DNA from: Solirubrobacteraceae bacterium
GTDB lineage: Bacteria > Actinomycetota > Thermoleophilia > Solirubrobacterales > Solirubrobacteraceae
Length of the DNA: 64,000 nt
Assembly (NCBI GenBank): GCA_030447275.1
Contig: JAUJPF010000009.1
Span: forward strand, 35,279 to 99,278
Reading direction: 5' to 3'
Of this stretch, positions 1 through 8,375 are shown piece after piece. Made by a program: the position numbers and the translations under genes. The notes beneath the pieces are model-generated. The model saw nothing but the letters and a program-made list of their open reading frames with translations. It did no database searches and had not been told where the DNA came from. Position 1 is the first letter of the stretch; each line of letters starts with the position of its first letter.

Positions 1-258
1 GCGCAGCTCGACGGTCCGCCGGCCGCTGCCGTCGTCGAGCTCGACCGTGATCGCCCCCATCGCCGCCACGATCACCTGCTCGAGCCGGCGGTGCGCGTGG
101 CCGCCCCGGTTCGCGCCCGCCGGGATGTCGTACAGGAAGAACACCCGCGCGAGGTCGAACGGGATCTCGACATGGGCCTGGACCGGGGTGATGAAGCCGG
201 ACTCGCTCTGGATCCGCGGCAGCTCGATGAGGCGCGCGTCGTCGAGCGACGGCGTCAC
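1..258 (-). CDS. FdtA/WxcM-like sugar 3,4-ketoisomerase cupin (partial, C-terminus off window)
   Basis: The first 86 codons are visible, from a GTG at 258; the 3' end lies left of the window. The sequence has the WxcM/FdtA cupin pattern: a core with YDIPAGANRGGHAHRRLEQV and then VELDDGSG. Known members isomerise dTDP-4-keto-6-deoxyhexose to the 3-keto sugar before transamination. It is the last visible gene of a leftward operon and its GTG overlaps the previous stop by 4 nt (GTGA), so it is probably translationally coupled. It is a second, diverged copy of the cupin encoded just upstream. The exact sugar substrate cannot be read from the sequence. Confidence 0.8.
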   Translation of the reverse strand, partial: MTPSLDDARLIELPRIQSESGFITPVQAHVEIPFDLARVFFLYDIPAGANRGGHAHRRLEQVIVAAMGAITVELDDGSGRRTVELR

Positions 259-674
259 GGGCGGCGCTCCTGGAGCGCCCGGAAGTCGCCGTAGTCGCGG
301 ATGTAGTCATCCTCGTCGTAGTGCTCCGACGCGAGGATCAGGCACACGGCGTTCGTCGAGAAGCTCTCGAGCTGCCGCCAGATCATGTTCGGGACGAAGA
401 GCCCGACGTAGCCGCGGCTGAGCAGGTGCGTCGCGCGGCGCGATCCGTCGTCGACGTGGACCTCGAAGCTGCCGGAGAGGGCGATGATGACCTCGTGGAG
501 CCGCCGGTAGGCGTGCCCGCCGCGTTCCTCGCCGCCCGGCACCCCGTAGATCCAGTACGCGCGCCGGATCGGGAACGGCACATCACGCTCACCCTCCACG
601 AACGTGAGGTTCCCGCGCGGGTCGCTCACCTTCGAGAACGGCGTCGGCTGACAGTCGCTGACGGTGTGGATCAT
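255..674 (-). CDS. FdtA-like dTDP-sugar 3,4-ketoisomerase (WxcM-like cupin)
   Basis: This 139-residue protein has full FdtA/QdtA family length. The family signature is clear: DPRGNLTFVEG near the N-terminus, the GVPGGEERGGHAYRRLHE core with the His used in isomerisation, PNMIWRQLESFS and the C-terminal DEDDYIRDYGDF. The family converts dTDP-4-keto-6-deoxyglucose to a 3-keto-6-deoxyhexose in the cytoplasm, feeding a PLP aminotransferase. Its start overlaps the stop of the aminotransferase gene (ATGA) and its stop overlaps the next cupin (GTGA), giving a tightly coupled three-gene block for a 3-amino-3,6-dideoxyhexose. Product stereochemistry (galacto or gluco) is inference. Confidence 0.88.
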   Translation of the reverse strand: MIHTVSDCQPTPFSKVSDPRGNLTFVEGERDVPFPIRRAYWIYGVPGGEERGGHAYRRLHEVIIALSGSFEVHVDDGSRRATHLLSRGYVGLFVPNMIWRQLESFSTNAVCLILASEHYDEDDYIRDYGDFRALQERRP

Positions 675-1780
675 GCCGCGAAGTCACTGATCCTCGCGGC
701 CACCCGCGCCAGGTCTTCGTCTGTGAGCTCGGGGTACATGGGCAGGCTCAGAACCTCGTCGGCGCACGCTTCCGTGACCGCGAGGTCGCCTCCCGGCGCG
801 GCAGCTTCGTACGCCGGCTGGAGGTGGACCGGAGGCGAGTAGTGAATCCCGCTGCCGACGCCGCCTGCCGCGAGGTGCGCCCGGAGCGCGTCGCGCTCAG
901 GGCTGCGCACGACGTAGAGGTGGAACACGTGCTCGCCCCTCTCGTCGGCGTGCGGGAGCGTCAGCGGCAGTCCGCGGAGAGCCTCGCCATACGCGGCGGC
1001 GAGCCGCCGGCGCGCGAAGTTCCAGCGGTCGAGGTGGCGGAGCTTGACCCGCAGGACGGCAGCCTGGAGCTCGTCGAGCCGGCTGTTGCCGGCGACCGCG
1101 ACGTGCCGCCCGTCCGCAGCGCGGCCGTGGTCGCGCAGCAGTCGTACGCGCTCCGCGAGCTCGGGATCGTCCGTCACGACAGCGCCCCCGTCGCCGTAGC
1201 CCCCGAGGTTCTTCGTGGGGTAGAAGCTGAAGCACCCGACGTGCCCGAGCGCACCCGCCCGCCGCCCGCGGAAGGTGGCGCCATGGGCCTGAGCGGCGTC
1301 CTCGATGACCCACAGCCCCCGCTCTTCGGCCAACCGCCCGATCGCGTCCATGTCCGCGCACTGCCCGTACAGGTGGACCGGCACGATCGCCCGGGTGGCG
1401 GGCGTGACCTGCTCGGCCGCGCGCTGCGGATCCATCGTGTAGGTGATCGGGTCGACGTCGACGAGGACGGGGGTCGCGCCGCACAGCTGCATCGCGAACG
1501 CGGTGGCGGGCATGGTGTGCGACACGGTCAGCACGTCGTCGCCGGGCCCGAGGCCGCAGGCGCGTCCGGCCAGGTGCAGGGCGTCTGTCCCCGACGCGGT
1601 CGTCACGCAGTGCGCCGTCCCGCAGTAGGCCGCGAAGTCGGCCTCGAAGGCTTCGACCTCCGGTCCGAGGATGTAGCGCCCGCTCGCCAGGACGCGTTCG
1701 ATCGCGCCCTGGATCTCTGCGCGCAGCGCCTCCAACTGCGCCAGGACGTCCGCGCGCGCGATCTCTGCCGAAGGGCGCAT
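671..1780 (-). CDS. DegT/DnrJ/EryC1/StrS-family sugar aminotransferase (FdtB-like)
   Basis: This 369-residue PLP-dependent sugar aminotransferase has the usual length of the DegT/StrS family. Visible motifs are TASGTDALHLA near residue 61, EDAAQAHGA with the PLP-contacting Asp161, and SFYPTKNLGGYGDGG carrying the Schiff-base Lys190. Being coupled to two 3,4-ketoisomerase cupins, it most likely aminates a dTDP-3-keto-6-deoxyhexose to the 3-amino sugar (FdtB/QdtB role). It is the first gene of the leftward operon; the intergenic space to the divergent glycosyltransferase is 75 bp and must hold both promoters. The substrate assignment rests on context. Confidence 0.88.
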   Translation of the reverse strand: MRPSAEIARADVLAQLEALRAEIQGAIERVLASGRYILGPEVEAFEADFAAYCGTAHCVTTASGTDALHLAGRACGLGPGDDVLTVSHTMPATAFAMQLCGATPVLVDVDPITYTMDPQRAAEQVTPATRAIVPVHLYGQCADMDAIGRLAEERGLWVIEDAAQAHGATFRGRRAGALGHVGCFSFYPTKNLGGYGDGGAVVTDDPELAERVRLLRDHGRAADGRHVAVAGNSRLDELQAAVLRVKLRHLDRWNFARRRLAAAYGEALRGLPLTLPHADERGEHVFHLYVVRSPERDALRAHLAAGGVGSGIHYSPPVHLQPAYEAAAPGGDLAVTEACADEVLSLPMYPELTDEDLARVAARISDFAA

Positions 1781-1855
1781 GGGCCGCGATCATGGCAGCG
1801 GGCGCGCGCGGGCGCTGCGGGGCTCGTCGGTCCTGCGTCCGCGTTCGCGGCTGCT

Positions 1856-2791
1856 ATGGATGCCGCCGTGCCGCTCCGGCTGTCGATCGTCATCCCGTCC
1901 TGGAACGCAGCCGGCGTCCTCGGGGCCTGCCTGGACAGCCTCGAGCGCCAGGAGCTCGAGGGCGGCTTCGAGACGATCGTCGTCGACAACGCGTCGACCG
2001 ACGACACCGCGGCGGTCCTGCGCCGGCACGCCGACCGGGTGCGCGTGATCGCCAACGACCGCAACGTCGGGTTCTCGGCGGCGAACAACCAGGCGGCGGA
2101 GGTGGCTGAAGGGGAGATCCTCCTGTTCCTGAACAACGACACCGAGGTGCAGGACAGCCGCGGCCTCGAACGGCTGCTGCGCGCGTTCGACGACCCCGGC
2201 GTCGGCCTGGCCGGGCCGATGCTCGTCAACCCGGACGGAACCCTCCAGCCGTCCTGCGCGGCGCATCCGGGCGTCGGCCGGGCGCTGGTGGTGACGAGCG
2301 GGGTGCACCGCCTGCTGCCCGACCGGCTGCTCGCGCGGGTGGAGCCGGAGCGCTGGTCGCACGACCGCTCGCGTGACGTTCCGTGGGTCAAGGGAGCGGC
2401 GGTCGCGGTGCGGGCGGAGCTCTTCCGTGAGCTGGGGGGCTTCTGGCCGCGGCTGTACGCCGAGGAGCAGGACCTCGCCCTGCGCGCCCAGCGGCGCGGC
2501 GCCCGCGTGCGGTTCGAGCGCTCCGCCCGGATCATGCACATCGGCAACCACTCGTTCGCTCAGCGGCTGTCGACCGCCGAGCGGGCCGAGCGGGTCGCCG
2601 GGGCGGAGGTCGTCCTCCTCCAGACCCACTACCCGGGCCCGCGCGGCGCGGCGATCCGGGCGATCGTGGGCGGTGGCTTCGCCGCCCGCGCGCTCGCGCA
2701 CCGCCTGCTCGGACACCGCGACCGCGCGGCGGTGTTCCGGGCGATGGCCCGCGTCTACGCCAGCGAAACATCGGGACCGCGTCCCGGTTAA
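1856..2791 (+). CDS. Family 2 glycosyltransferase (rhamnosyl/wbbL-like)
   Basis: This 311-residue GT-A fold glycosyltransferase starts at the ATG at 1856; a GTG at 1868 is an alternative. The N-terminus reads LSIVIPSWNAAGVLGACL, followed by VVDNASTDDT, NVGFSAANN and the LFLNNDTEV motif that contains the metal-binding acidic residues. A later segment with KGAAVAVRAELF and YAEEQDLALRA matches WbbL/rhamnosyltransferase-type GT2 enzymes. No membrane segments are evident. It is divergent from an amino-sugar operon, so it may transfer a deoxysugar onto a cell-surface glycan; donor and acceptor are not determinable here. Confidence 0.85.
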   Translation: MDAAVPLRLSIVIPSWNAAGVLGACLDSLERQELEGGFETIVVDNASTDDTAAVLRRHADRVRVIANDRNVGFSAANNQAAEVAEGEILLFLNNDTEVQDSRGLERLLRAFDDPGVGLAGPMLVNPDGTLQPSCAAHPGVGRALVVTSGVHRLLPDRLLARVEPERWSHDRSRDVPWVKGAAVAVRAELFRELGGFWPRLYAEEQDLALRAQRRGARVRFERSARIMHIGNHSFAQRLSTAERAERVAGAEVVLLQTHYPGPRGAAIRAIVGGGFAARALAHRLLGHRDRAAVFRAMARVYASETSGPRPG

Positions 2792-2798
2792 CGACGCG

Positions 2799-4135
2799 AT
2801 GCCCGTGCTTCTCGTCGCGTTCCGCACGCTGCTACCACCGGCATCACCGATCCCCTCGATGCCGCCTTCGCGGAGCGCGACGGCATCGCCTCGTACCACG
2901 TCTCGCGCCGTGCCGGGATCCAGGTCGTCCGCGTGCCGGTGGCGTGGAGCGGCGTCGCGTCGCGGGCGCCCGCAACGCGACCGACCCGGCCGACGCCGCC
3001 TACGAGTGGAAGTTCGTCGACGATCGCGTGCATCGCATCGTCGCCAACGGCCTGGTGCCGGCCGCTGCTGTCGGTGTACTCCGCGCCGCCGTGGGCGCGA
3101 AAGCGGGGCCAGACGCCGCAAGCCGGTGACCTCGGCGCCTTCATGAGCGCGATCGCGCGTCGCTACGACGGCGCGTCGGGGCAGCCCCGCGTCTCGCTGT
3201 GGCAGATCTGGAACGAGCCGAACCTGAAGTCGTTCATGGCGACCGAGAACGGTCCCGCGGACTACCGCGAGATGGTCGCCCGCAGCTACCCGGCGATCAA
3301 GGCCGTCCACCGCGGCAACGTCGTCGTCGCCGGCGGCCTCGGGCCCTTCGGCGGCCCGAACGGCAGGTACGGCATCGCGCCGCTGAGGTTCATGCGCGCC
3401 CTCTTCCGCAGGAAGACCCCGTTCGACGTGTGGTCGCACCATCCGTACACGTCGGGGTCGCCGGCGCGACACGCGTACGCCAAGGACGACGCTTCACTGG
3501 GCGATCTGCCCGAGATCCGCCGGCTGCTCGGCCGCGCACGCAGCGCGGGCCGGATCCGCTCGACGCGCCTCTGGGTGACGGAGTTCTCGTGGGACACGAA
3601 GCCGCCCGACCCGTTCGGCGTTCCCGTGCGCGAGCACGCCCGCTGGGTCGCGGAGGCGCTGTACCGGATGTGGACGAGCGGCGTCGATCTCGTCGTCTGG
3701 TTCCAGCTGCGCGACAACCCGCACGAGGGCTTCGCGTGGGGCCAGACCTTCCAGTCCGGCCTGTACTACCGGACGACCGCGCTCTACGACAACGAGAAGC
3801 CGAAGCCGGCGCTGCGCGCGTTCCGGTTCCCGTTCGTCGCGCTGCCGCGGGGGCGGCGGGTGGTGCTGTGGGGCCGGACCCCCGACAGCCGCGCCGCGCG
3901 CGTGCTCGTCCAGCGACGCACGCGCCGCGGAGGGTGGGACGGCTTCCTGGTGCTGCGCGCCGACCGTCACGGCATCTTCCGCGGGTCGCTGCGCGGGCAC
4001 CGTGGCGCCATGCTGCGCGCGCGCGTCGGCCGCGGCAACGCGAGCTTGCCGTTCGCGGTCCGCCGCACGCGCGATCGCCCCGTCTACCCGTTCGGGGGCG
4101 ACGATCCAGGGGCGCTGCGCGAGAACGACCGCTGA
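2799..4135 (+). pseudogene. Secreted clan GH-A glycoside hydrolase, frameshifted at the 5' end
   Basis: From about 3065 to the stop a single frame gives a good clan GH-A (beta/alpha)8 glycosidase: LWQIWNEPN, with the acid/base Glu at codon 3215, and LWVTEFSWDT, with the nucleophile Glu at codon 3581. Upstream, homology-like sequence moves between frames. A hydrophobic signal-like start MPVLLVAF (ATG 2799) lies in one frame. TTGITDPLDAAFAERDG onward continues in a second frame from about 2838. RNATDPADAAYEWKFVDDRV follows in a third frame (about 2972-3055), after which the second frame resumes. A missing C near 2971 and an extra base near 3058 would restore it. It is either a recent pseudogene or an assembly artefact; substrate unknown. 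Confidence 0.75.
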
Positions 4136-4153
4136 TCCGGGTAGCGAACCCGT

Positions 4154-4951
4154 ATGGGCCTTCCCGAGCCGCGGACCGACGGCACCGCCTTCGTCACCGG
4201 CGCCTCCGCCGGGATCGGCGCCGAGATCGCCCGCGAGCTCGCGCGGCGCGGCCATGGCGTGACGCTCGTCGCGCGGCGGCGCGAGCGGCTCGAGGAGTTG
4301 GCGGCCGAGCTGTCCGACGGGCATGGCGTGCGCGCGGAGGTGCTGCCCGCCGACCTCACCGACCCCGGCGCGCGGGCGGCGCTGCCCGCGCGCGTCGAGG
4401 CGCTCGGGCTCGAGGTCGACGTGCTCGTCAACAACGCCGGCTTCGGGACGTCCGGGTGCTTCCACCAGGCCGACGTCGAGCGCGAGATCCAGCAGGTCCG
4501 CATCCTCGTCGAGGCGGTCGTCGACCTGACCGGGCGGTTCCTGCCTCCGATGGTCGAGCGTCGCAGCGGCGCGGTGCTGAACGTGGCGTCGACCGCCGGG
4601 TACGCCGCGCTGCCACGGATGGCGGGCTACGGCGCGGCGAAGGCGTGGGCGCGCTCGTTCACGCAGGCGGTCCACGAGGAGGTCAAGCGGTTCGGGATCG
4701 CGGTCACCGCGCTGTGCCCCGGGCCCGTCGAAACCGAGTTCTTCGACGTCTCCGGCCCCACGCCGATCGAGAACGTCATCCCGAAGCCGGCGTGGGTCGA
4801 CGCCGAGCTGTGCGCGCGGGTCGCGCTCGACGGCCTCGAGCGCAACAGGGTCGAGGTCGTCCCCGGCCGCGCGATGCAGGCGATCGTCGCCGCCGGGCGC
4901 GTGACGCCGCACGAGGTGCGCGGCCCGCTGTTCGGACGCTTCTTCCGCTAG
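4154..4951 (+). CDS. Short-chain dehydrogenase/reductase (SDR, classical)
   Basis: This 265-residue NAD(P)-dependent oxidoreductase of the classical SDR family has the full catalytic set: nucleotide-binding TGASAGIG (residues 15-22), NNAG (93-96), the catalytic Ser146 in NVASTAGY, and Tyr159/Lys163 in YGAAK. An Arg pair after strand 2 (ARRRERL) suggests NADP preference. It resembles the DltE/YqjQ-type SDR subgroup. The next gene, a methyltransferase, starts 11 bp downstream, so the two may be co-transcribed. The substrate is not predictable. Confidence 0.88.
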   Translation: MGLPEPRTDGTAFVTGASAGIGAEIARELARRGHGVTLVARRRERLEELAAELSDGHGVRAEVLPADLTDPGARAALPARVEALGLEVDVLVNNAGFGTSGCFHQADVEREIQQVRILVEAVVDLTGRFLPPMVERRSGAVLNVASTAGYAALPRMAGYGAAKAWARSFTQAVHEEVKRFGIAVTALCPGPVETEFFDVSGPTPIENVIPKPAWVDAELCARVALDGLERNRVEVVPGRAMQAIVAAGRVTPHEVRGPLFGRFFR

Positions 4952-4962
4952 GCGGTCCGCGC

Positions 4963-5577
4963 GTGATCTCTCGACTGCGCGCCGCGCTGTCCCGCCAGCT
5001 CTCGCACCCGAGCGGGGCCGGCGGCAGGATCGTCGCGCGGCTGATGAACCGCGGCAACCGGGGGCTCAACGACCTGGCCATCGCGCGGCTGGAGGTCGAG
5101 CGGGGCAGCCGCGTCCTCGATCTCGGCTTCGGCGGCGGGCTGACGTTCGCGCCGCTGTGGGAGCGCGGCGCGACGGTCGTCGGCATCGACCGCGCCGAGG
5201 ACATGGTGGGCGCGGCGCGTACGCGCTTCGCGGACGAGGTGGCCGCCGGCCGGCTGGAGCTGCACGCGGGCGACGTCGGGCGGCTGCCGCTGGCCGACGG
5301 CGCGGTCGACCGCGTGCTGACCGTCAACACCGTCTACTTCTGGCCGGACCTCGCCGCGGCGTTCGGCGAGGTGCGGCGCGTGCTCGCGCCCGGCGGACGG
5401 CTCGTGGTGGCCATCCGGGACATGAAGGTGATGCAGCAACTCGATCCGGCGGTGTTCTCGCTTCGGGGCCCGGAGGAGCTGGCCGCGGCGCTGCGGGACG
5501 CGGGGTTCGCCGAGGCCGACGTGGAGACGCCGCCCGGCGGGAGGACGCATCTGATCGTCGCGAGGCCGGCGGCCTAG
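4963..5577 (+). CDS. Class I SAM-dependent methyltransferase
   Basis: This 204-residue protein starts at the GTG at 4963. It has the Rossmann SAM-binding motif I VLDLGFGGGLTF, motif II GIDRAEDMVGAAR, an acidic LHAGDVGRLPLADG and the motif VLAPGGRLVV typical of UbiE/Methyltransf_11 enzymes. It follows the SDR gene at 11 bp. Its stop overlaps the stop of the convergent uracil-DNA glycosylase in a shared CTAG. The substrate (small molecule or lipid) is unknown. Confidence 0.85.
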   Translation: MISRLRAALSRQLSHPSGAGGRIVARLMNRGNRGLNDLAIARLEVERGSRVLDLGFGGGLTFAPLWERGATVVGIDRAEDMVGAARTRFADEVAAGRLELHAGDVGRLPLADGAVDRVLTVNTVYFWPDLAAAFGEVRRVLAPGGRLVVAIRDMKVMQQLDPAVFSLRGPEELAAALRDAGFAEADVETPPGGRTHLIVARPAA

Positions 5578-6275
5578 CCGGCGAGTACGCGCGCCCGCTC
5601 GAAGACCGCGTCCATCATCGGCGGCGTCAGCACGCCGGTGAACGTGTTGTGCGGGCTCGGGTGGAAGCAGCCGAGCAGCGTCCACGGCGCGCCCCCCAGC
5701 TCGGCGCCGTGGCCGAACTTCGGCCGCGGCCGGGGCACCGGGTCGCCTCCGGGCATGGCCGCGCGCGCGTGGAGCGCCGCGTCCCACGCGAACGCCCCGA
5801 GGCACACGAGCACGCGGGCGTCCGGCAGCAGCCCCAGCTCGGGCACCGCCCACGTCCGGAGGCACGTGTCGCGCTCGGCGGGGGTCGGCTTGTTGGCCGG
5901 CGGCGCGCAGCGCACGGCCGCCGTCACCCACAGGTCGCTCACCCGCAGTCCGTCGTCGCGCGAGACGGAGAGCGCCTGGTTCGCGAAGCCCGTGCGATGC
6001 AGCGACGCGTAGAGGAAGTCGGCCGAGCGGTCGCCGGTGAACACGCGCCCGGTGCGGTTGCCGCCGTGTGCCGCCGGCGCGAGGCCGAAGACGACGACCC
6101 GCGCCTGCGGGTCGCCGAAGCCGGGGATCGGCCGGGCCCAGTACTCCTCCTGCGCGAAGGCCGCCCGCTTGGTCCGCGCGGCCTCCTCACGCCACGCGAC
6201 GAGCCGGGGGCAGAGCCGGCAGCGCGTGACCTCGTGCTCGAGCCTCGCGAGCGCGTCAGGCGCGGCGGGGCTCAG
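5574..6275 (-). CDS. Type 5 (UdgB-like) uracil-DNA glycosylase
   Basis: This [4Fe-4S] uracil-DNA glycosylase removes uracil and related bases from DNA in base-excision repair. The N-terminal cluster ligands appear as CRLCPR with further Cys in RCAPP and the region ERDTC. The family 5 signature GLAPAAHGGNRTGRVFTGD and the C-terminal HPSPHNTFTG are both present. The only start that fits the family's N-terminus is a CTG at 6275 overlapping the TetR stop (CTGA); no in-frame ATG, GTG or TTG lies nearby. This suggests translational coupling with an unusual start, or a sequence error. Confidence 0.88.
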   Translation of the reverse strand: MSPAAPDALARLEHEVTRCRLCPRLVAWREEAARTKRAAFAQEEYWARPIPGFGDPQARVVVFGLAPAAHGGNRTGRVFTGDRSADFLYASLHRTGFANQALSVSRDDGLRVSDLWVTAAVRCAPPANKPTPAERDTCLRTWAVPELGLLPDARVLVCLGAFAWDAALHARAAMPGGDPVPRPRPKFGHGAELGGAPWTLLGCFHPSPHNTFTGVLTPPMMDAVFERARVLAG

Positions 6276-6922
6276 GCGGGGCCCTGCTCCACGATCCCGG
6301 TGACCACGCGGGCGATCACGGGCTCGAGCTCGCGGATGTCGGCGGGGCGGCCGTGGCGCAGCTGGCGCGAGGTCAGCTCGACGATCGCCCCGACGATCGC
6401 GAACGCGTCGTCGAGCGAGGCGAGGCGCGCGGCGCCGTAGCGGTCGTGCGCCGTGGCGTTCTTGGCGTCGACGAGGCGGGCGAAGTCCTCGAGCACCGCG
6501 TCGCGGCGCGCGGTCGCCCGCGGCCCGGCCCCGATGATCTCGACGAGCAGGGTCCGCGCGTAGTCGGGATACGCCTCGATCGCCGCGAGGAAGGCGCGGA
6601 CGCCGCCGAGCACCCGCTGCTCCGGCGTCGACCCCGCGACGTCGACCTGGACCGCGCCGGCCACCGCCTCGCTGACCTGGCGGCCGGCCGCGTCGAACAG
6701 CGCGAGGATGCACTCCTCCTTGTTGGCGAAGTGCTCGTAGAACGTCGCCTTCGACATGCCGGCCTCGCGGCTGATCGCCTCGGCGCTGGCCTCGGCGTAG
6801 CCGACGCGCGCGAAGACGGTCGCGGCCGCGTCGAACAGCCGCGCGCGCTGGCGCTGGCGGCGGACCTCCAGCGGCGGCGCGTGGCGGCCGCGCGGGATGG
6901 GTGGGGATTCCGACGACATCAT
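6272..6922 (-). CDS. TetR-family transcriptional regulator
   Basis: This 216-residue regulator has an N-terminal TetR HTH at about residues 25-70: LFDAAATVFARVGY, then AEAISREAGMSKATFYEHF and NKEEC. The C-terminal half is the usual divergent helical ligand-binding and dimerisation domain. Its stop overlaps the downstream uracil-DNA glycosylase start by 4 nt, so the two are co-transcribed. It is divergent from a small lipoprotein gene with 38 bp between starts. The ligand and target genes are unknown. Confidence 0.88.
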   Translation of the reverse strand: MMSSESPPIPRGRHAPPLEVRRQRQRARLFDAAATVFARVGYAEASAEAISREAGMSKATFYEHFANKEECILALFDAAGRQVSEAVAGAVQVDVAGSTPEQRVLGGVRAFLAAIEAYPDYARTLLVEIIGAGPRATARRDAVLEDFARLVDAKNATAHDRYGAARLASLDDAFAIVGAIVELTSRQLRHGRPADIRELEPVIARVVTGIVEQGPA

Positions 6923-6960
6923 GTCCCAGGATAGGAACCGGGCCGGTAGGCTCCCGCGCC

Positions 6961-7386
6961 GTGTCGCGCCTCGTCACGTTGCCGCTCCTCGCCCTCGCGA
7001 TCCTCGTCCTCGCCGCCTGCGGCGGAGGCGGCGGCGACTCCGCGACCGACTTCAGCGGGGCCGAGCAGGAGGTCGCGCGCGCGATCGAGGACCTCGAGGA
7101 GGCCGGCCAGGAGGACGAGCCGCGGCGCATCTGCCAGGCGCTGCTCGCCCGCGAGGTCGTCGAGCGGATCGAGCAGGCCGGCGACGGCGACTGCACGAAG
7201 GCCGTCGAGCGGGCGCTCGACCAGGCCGACACGTTCACGCTCACGGTCGAGGACGTCACCGTCACGGGCGACAAGGCGACGGCCCGCGTCGAGACCGGCG
7301 TCGACGAGGAGAAGGTCGAGACGATCGAGCTCGTGCGCGAGAACGGCGGCTGGCGGGTCGCCGCGCTCCCCGGCTCGGCCAGCTAG
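6961..7386 (+). CDS. Small secreted lipoprotein, function unknown
   Basis: This 141-residue protein starts at the GTG at 6961, giving a lipoprotein signal peptide: Arg at position 3, a hydrophobic stretch and the lipobox LAAC followed by a Gly-rich linker. The mature part has two Cys (RRICQ and GDCTK) and a predicted alpha/beta fold resembling Ltp/DUF4878-type domains (FTLTVEDVTVTGDKATARV ... GGWRVAAL). It is presumably membrane-anchored outside the cell. Its TAG stop shares a CTAG with the convergent rfbB stop. No specific function can be assigned. Confidence 0.7.
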   Translation: MSRLVTLPLLALAILVLAACGGGGGDSATDFSGAEQEVARAIEDLEEAGQEDEPRRICQALLAREVVERIEQAGDGDCTKAVERALDQADTFTLTVEDVTVTGDKATARVETGVDEEKVETIELVRENGGWRVAALPGSAS

Positions 7387-8375
7387 CGGCCGAGCGCCTT
7401 GCCGTACTGGCGCTCGTAGTACGCGCGGTAGTCGCCGGAGCGGATCGGCTCCCACCACCACGCGTTGTCGCGGTACCAGTCGACGGTCCGCGGCAGGCCG
7501 TCGGAGAAGCGCACCTGCGCCTCCCAGCCGAGCGCGCGGATCTTCTCCGAGCCGAGCGAGTAGCGGCGGTCGTGCCCGGGGCGGTCGGTGACGTACTCGA
7601 TGATCGACTCGTCGGCCCCCGTCAGCTCGACGATCCGCTTGACGACCTCGAGGTTCGGGCACTCGTCGGGGCCGCCGACGTTGTAGACCTCGCCGGCGCC
7701 GCCGTGCTCGAGCGCGTGGCCGATCCCGCGCGCGAAGTCCTCGACGTAGAGCCAGTTGCGCACCTGCATCCCGTCGCCGTACACCGGCAGCCGGTCGGCG
7801 TGCAGCGCGTTGAGGATCATCAGCGGGATGAGCTTCTCGGGGTACTGGTACGGCCCGTAGTTGTTCGACCCGCGGCAGATCACCGTCTCCATGCCGAACG
7901 TGTGGAAGTAGCTCCACACGAGCAGGTCCGCGCCGGCCTTCGTCGCGCTGTACGGCGACGACGGGGCGAGCGGCGACTCCTCGGTGAAGGAGCCCTCCTC
8001 GATCGACCCGTAGACCTCGTCGGTCGAGACCTGCACGTAGCGGATGCCGCGCCGGCGGGCCTCCTCGAGCAGCACGTACGTGCCCTGCGTGTGCGTCTTG
8101 ACGAACGCGTCGGGCTCGGCGATCGAGCGATCGACGTGCGTCTCCGCTGCGAAATTGATGACGGCGTCCACGCCCTTCCCCATCGCCTCGGCCGCGGCCT
8201 CGGGATCCTCGATCGCGCCGTGCACGAACGTGTGCTCGACGTCCTGGAGGTTCTCGGGCCGCCCCGCGTACGTGAGCTTGTCGAGCACGACGACGTCGTC
8301 GCCGTGGTCGCGGACGCGGATCCGCACGAAGTTCGAGCCGATGAACCCGGCGCCTCCGCAGACGAGCAGCCTCAT
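7383..8375 (-). CDS. rfbB: dTDP-glucose 4,6-dehydratase
   Basis: This 330-residue extended SDR (RmlB) converts dTDP-glucose to dTDP-4-keto-6-deoxyglucose. It has the NAD motif GGAGFIGSNFV at the N-terminus, the catalytic Thr-Asp-Glu in STDEVYGS (residues 118-120) and Tyr142/Lys146 in PYSATKAGAD. The SNNYGPYQYPEKLIP and RNWLYVEDFARGI segments are RmlB hallmarks. It is the last gene of a leftward rfbA-rfbD-rfbB operon and overlaps rfbD by ATGA. Its product also suits the FdtA/FdtB-like genes at the left edge of the window. Confidence 0.95.
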   Translation of the reverse strand: MRLLVCGGAGFIGSNFVRIRVRDHGDDVVVLDKLTYAGRPENLQDVEHTFVHGAIEDPEAAAEAMGKGVDAVINFAAETHVDRSIAEPDAFVKTHTQGTYVLLEEARRRGIRYVQVSTDEVYGSIEEGSFTEESPLAPSSPYSATKAGADLLVWSYFHTFGMETVICRGSNNYGPYQYPEKLIPLMILNALHADRLPVYGDGMQVRNWLYVEDFARGIGHALEHGGAGEVYNVGGPDECPNLEVVKRIVELTGADESIIEYVTDRPGHDRRYSLGSEKIRALGWEAQVRFSDGLPRTVDWYRDNAWWWEPIRSGDYRAYYERQYGKALGR

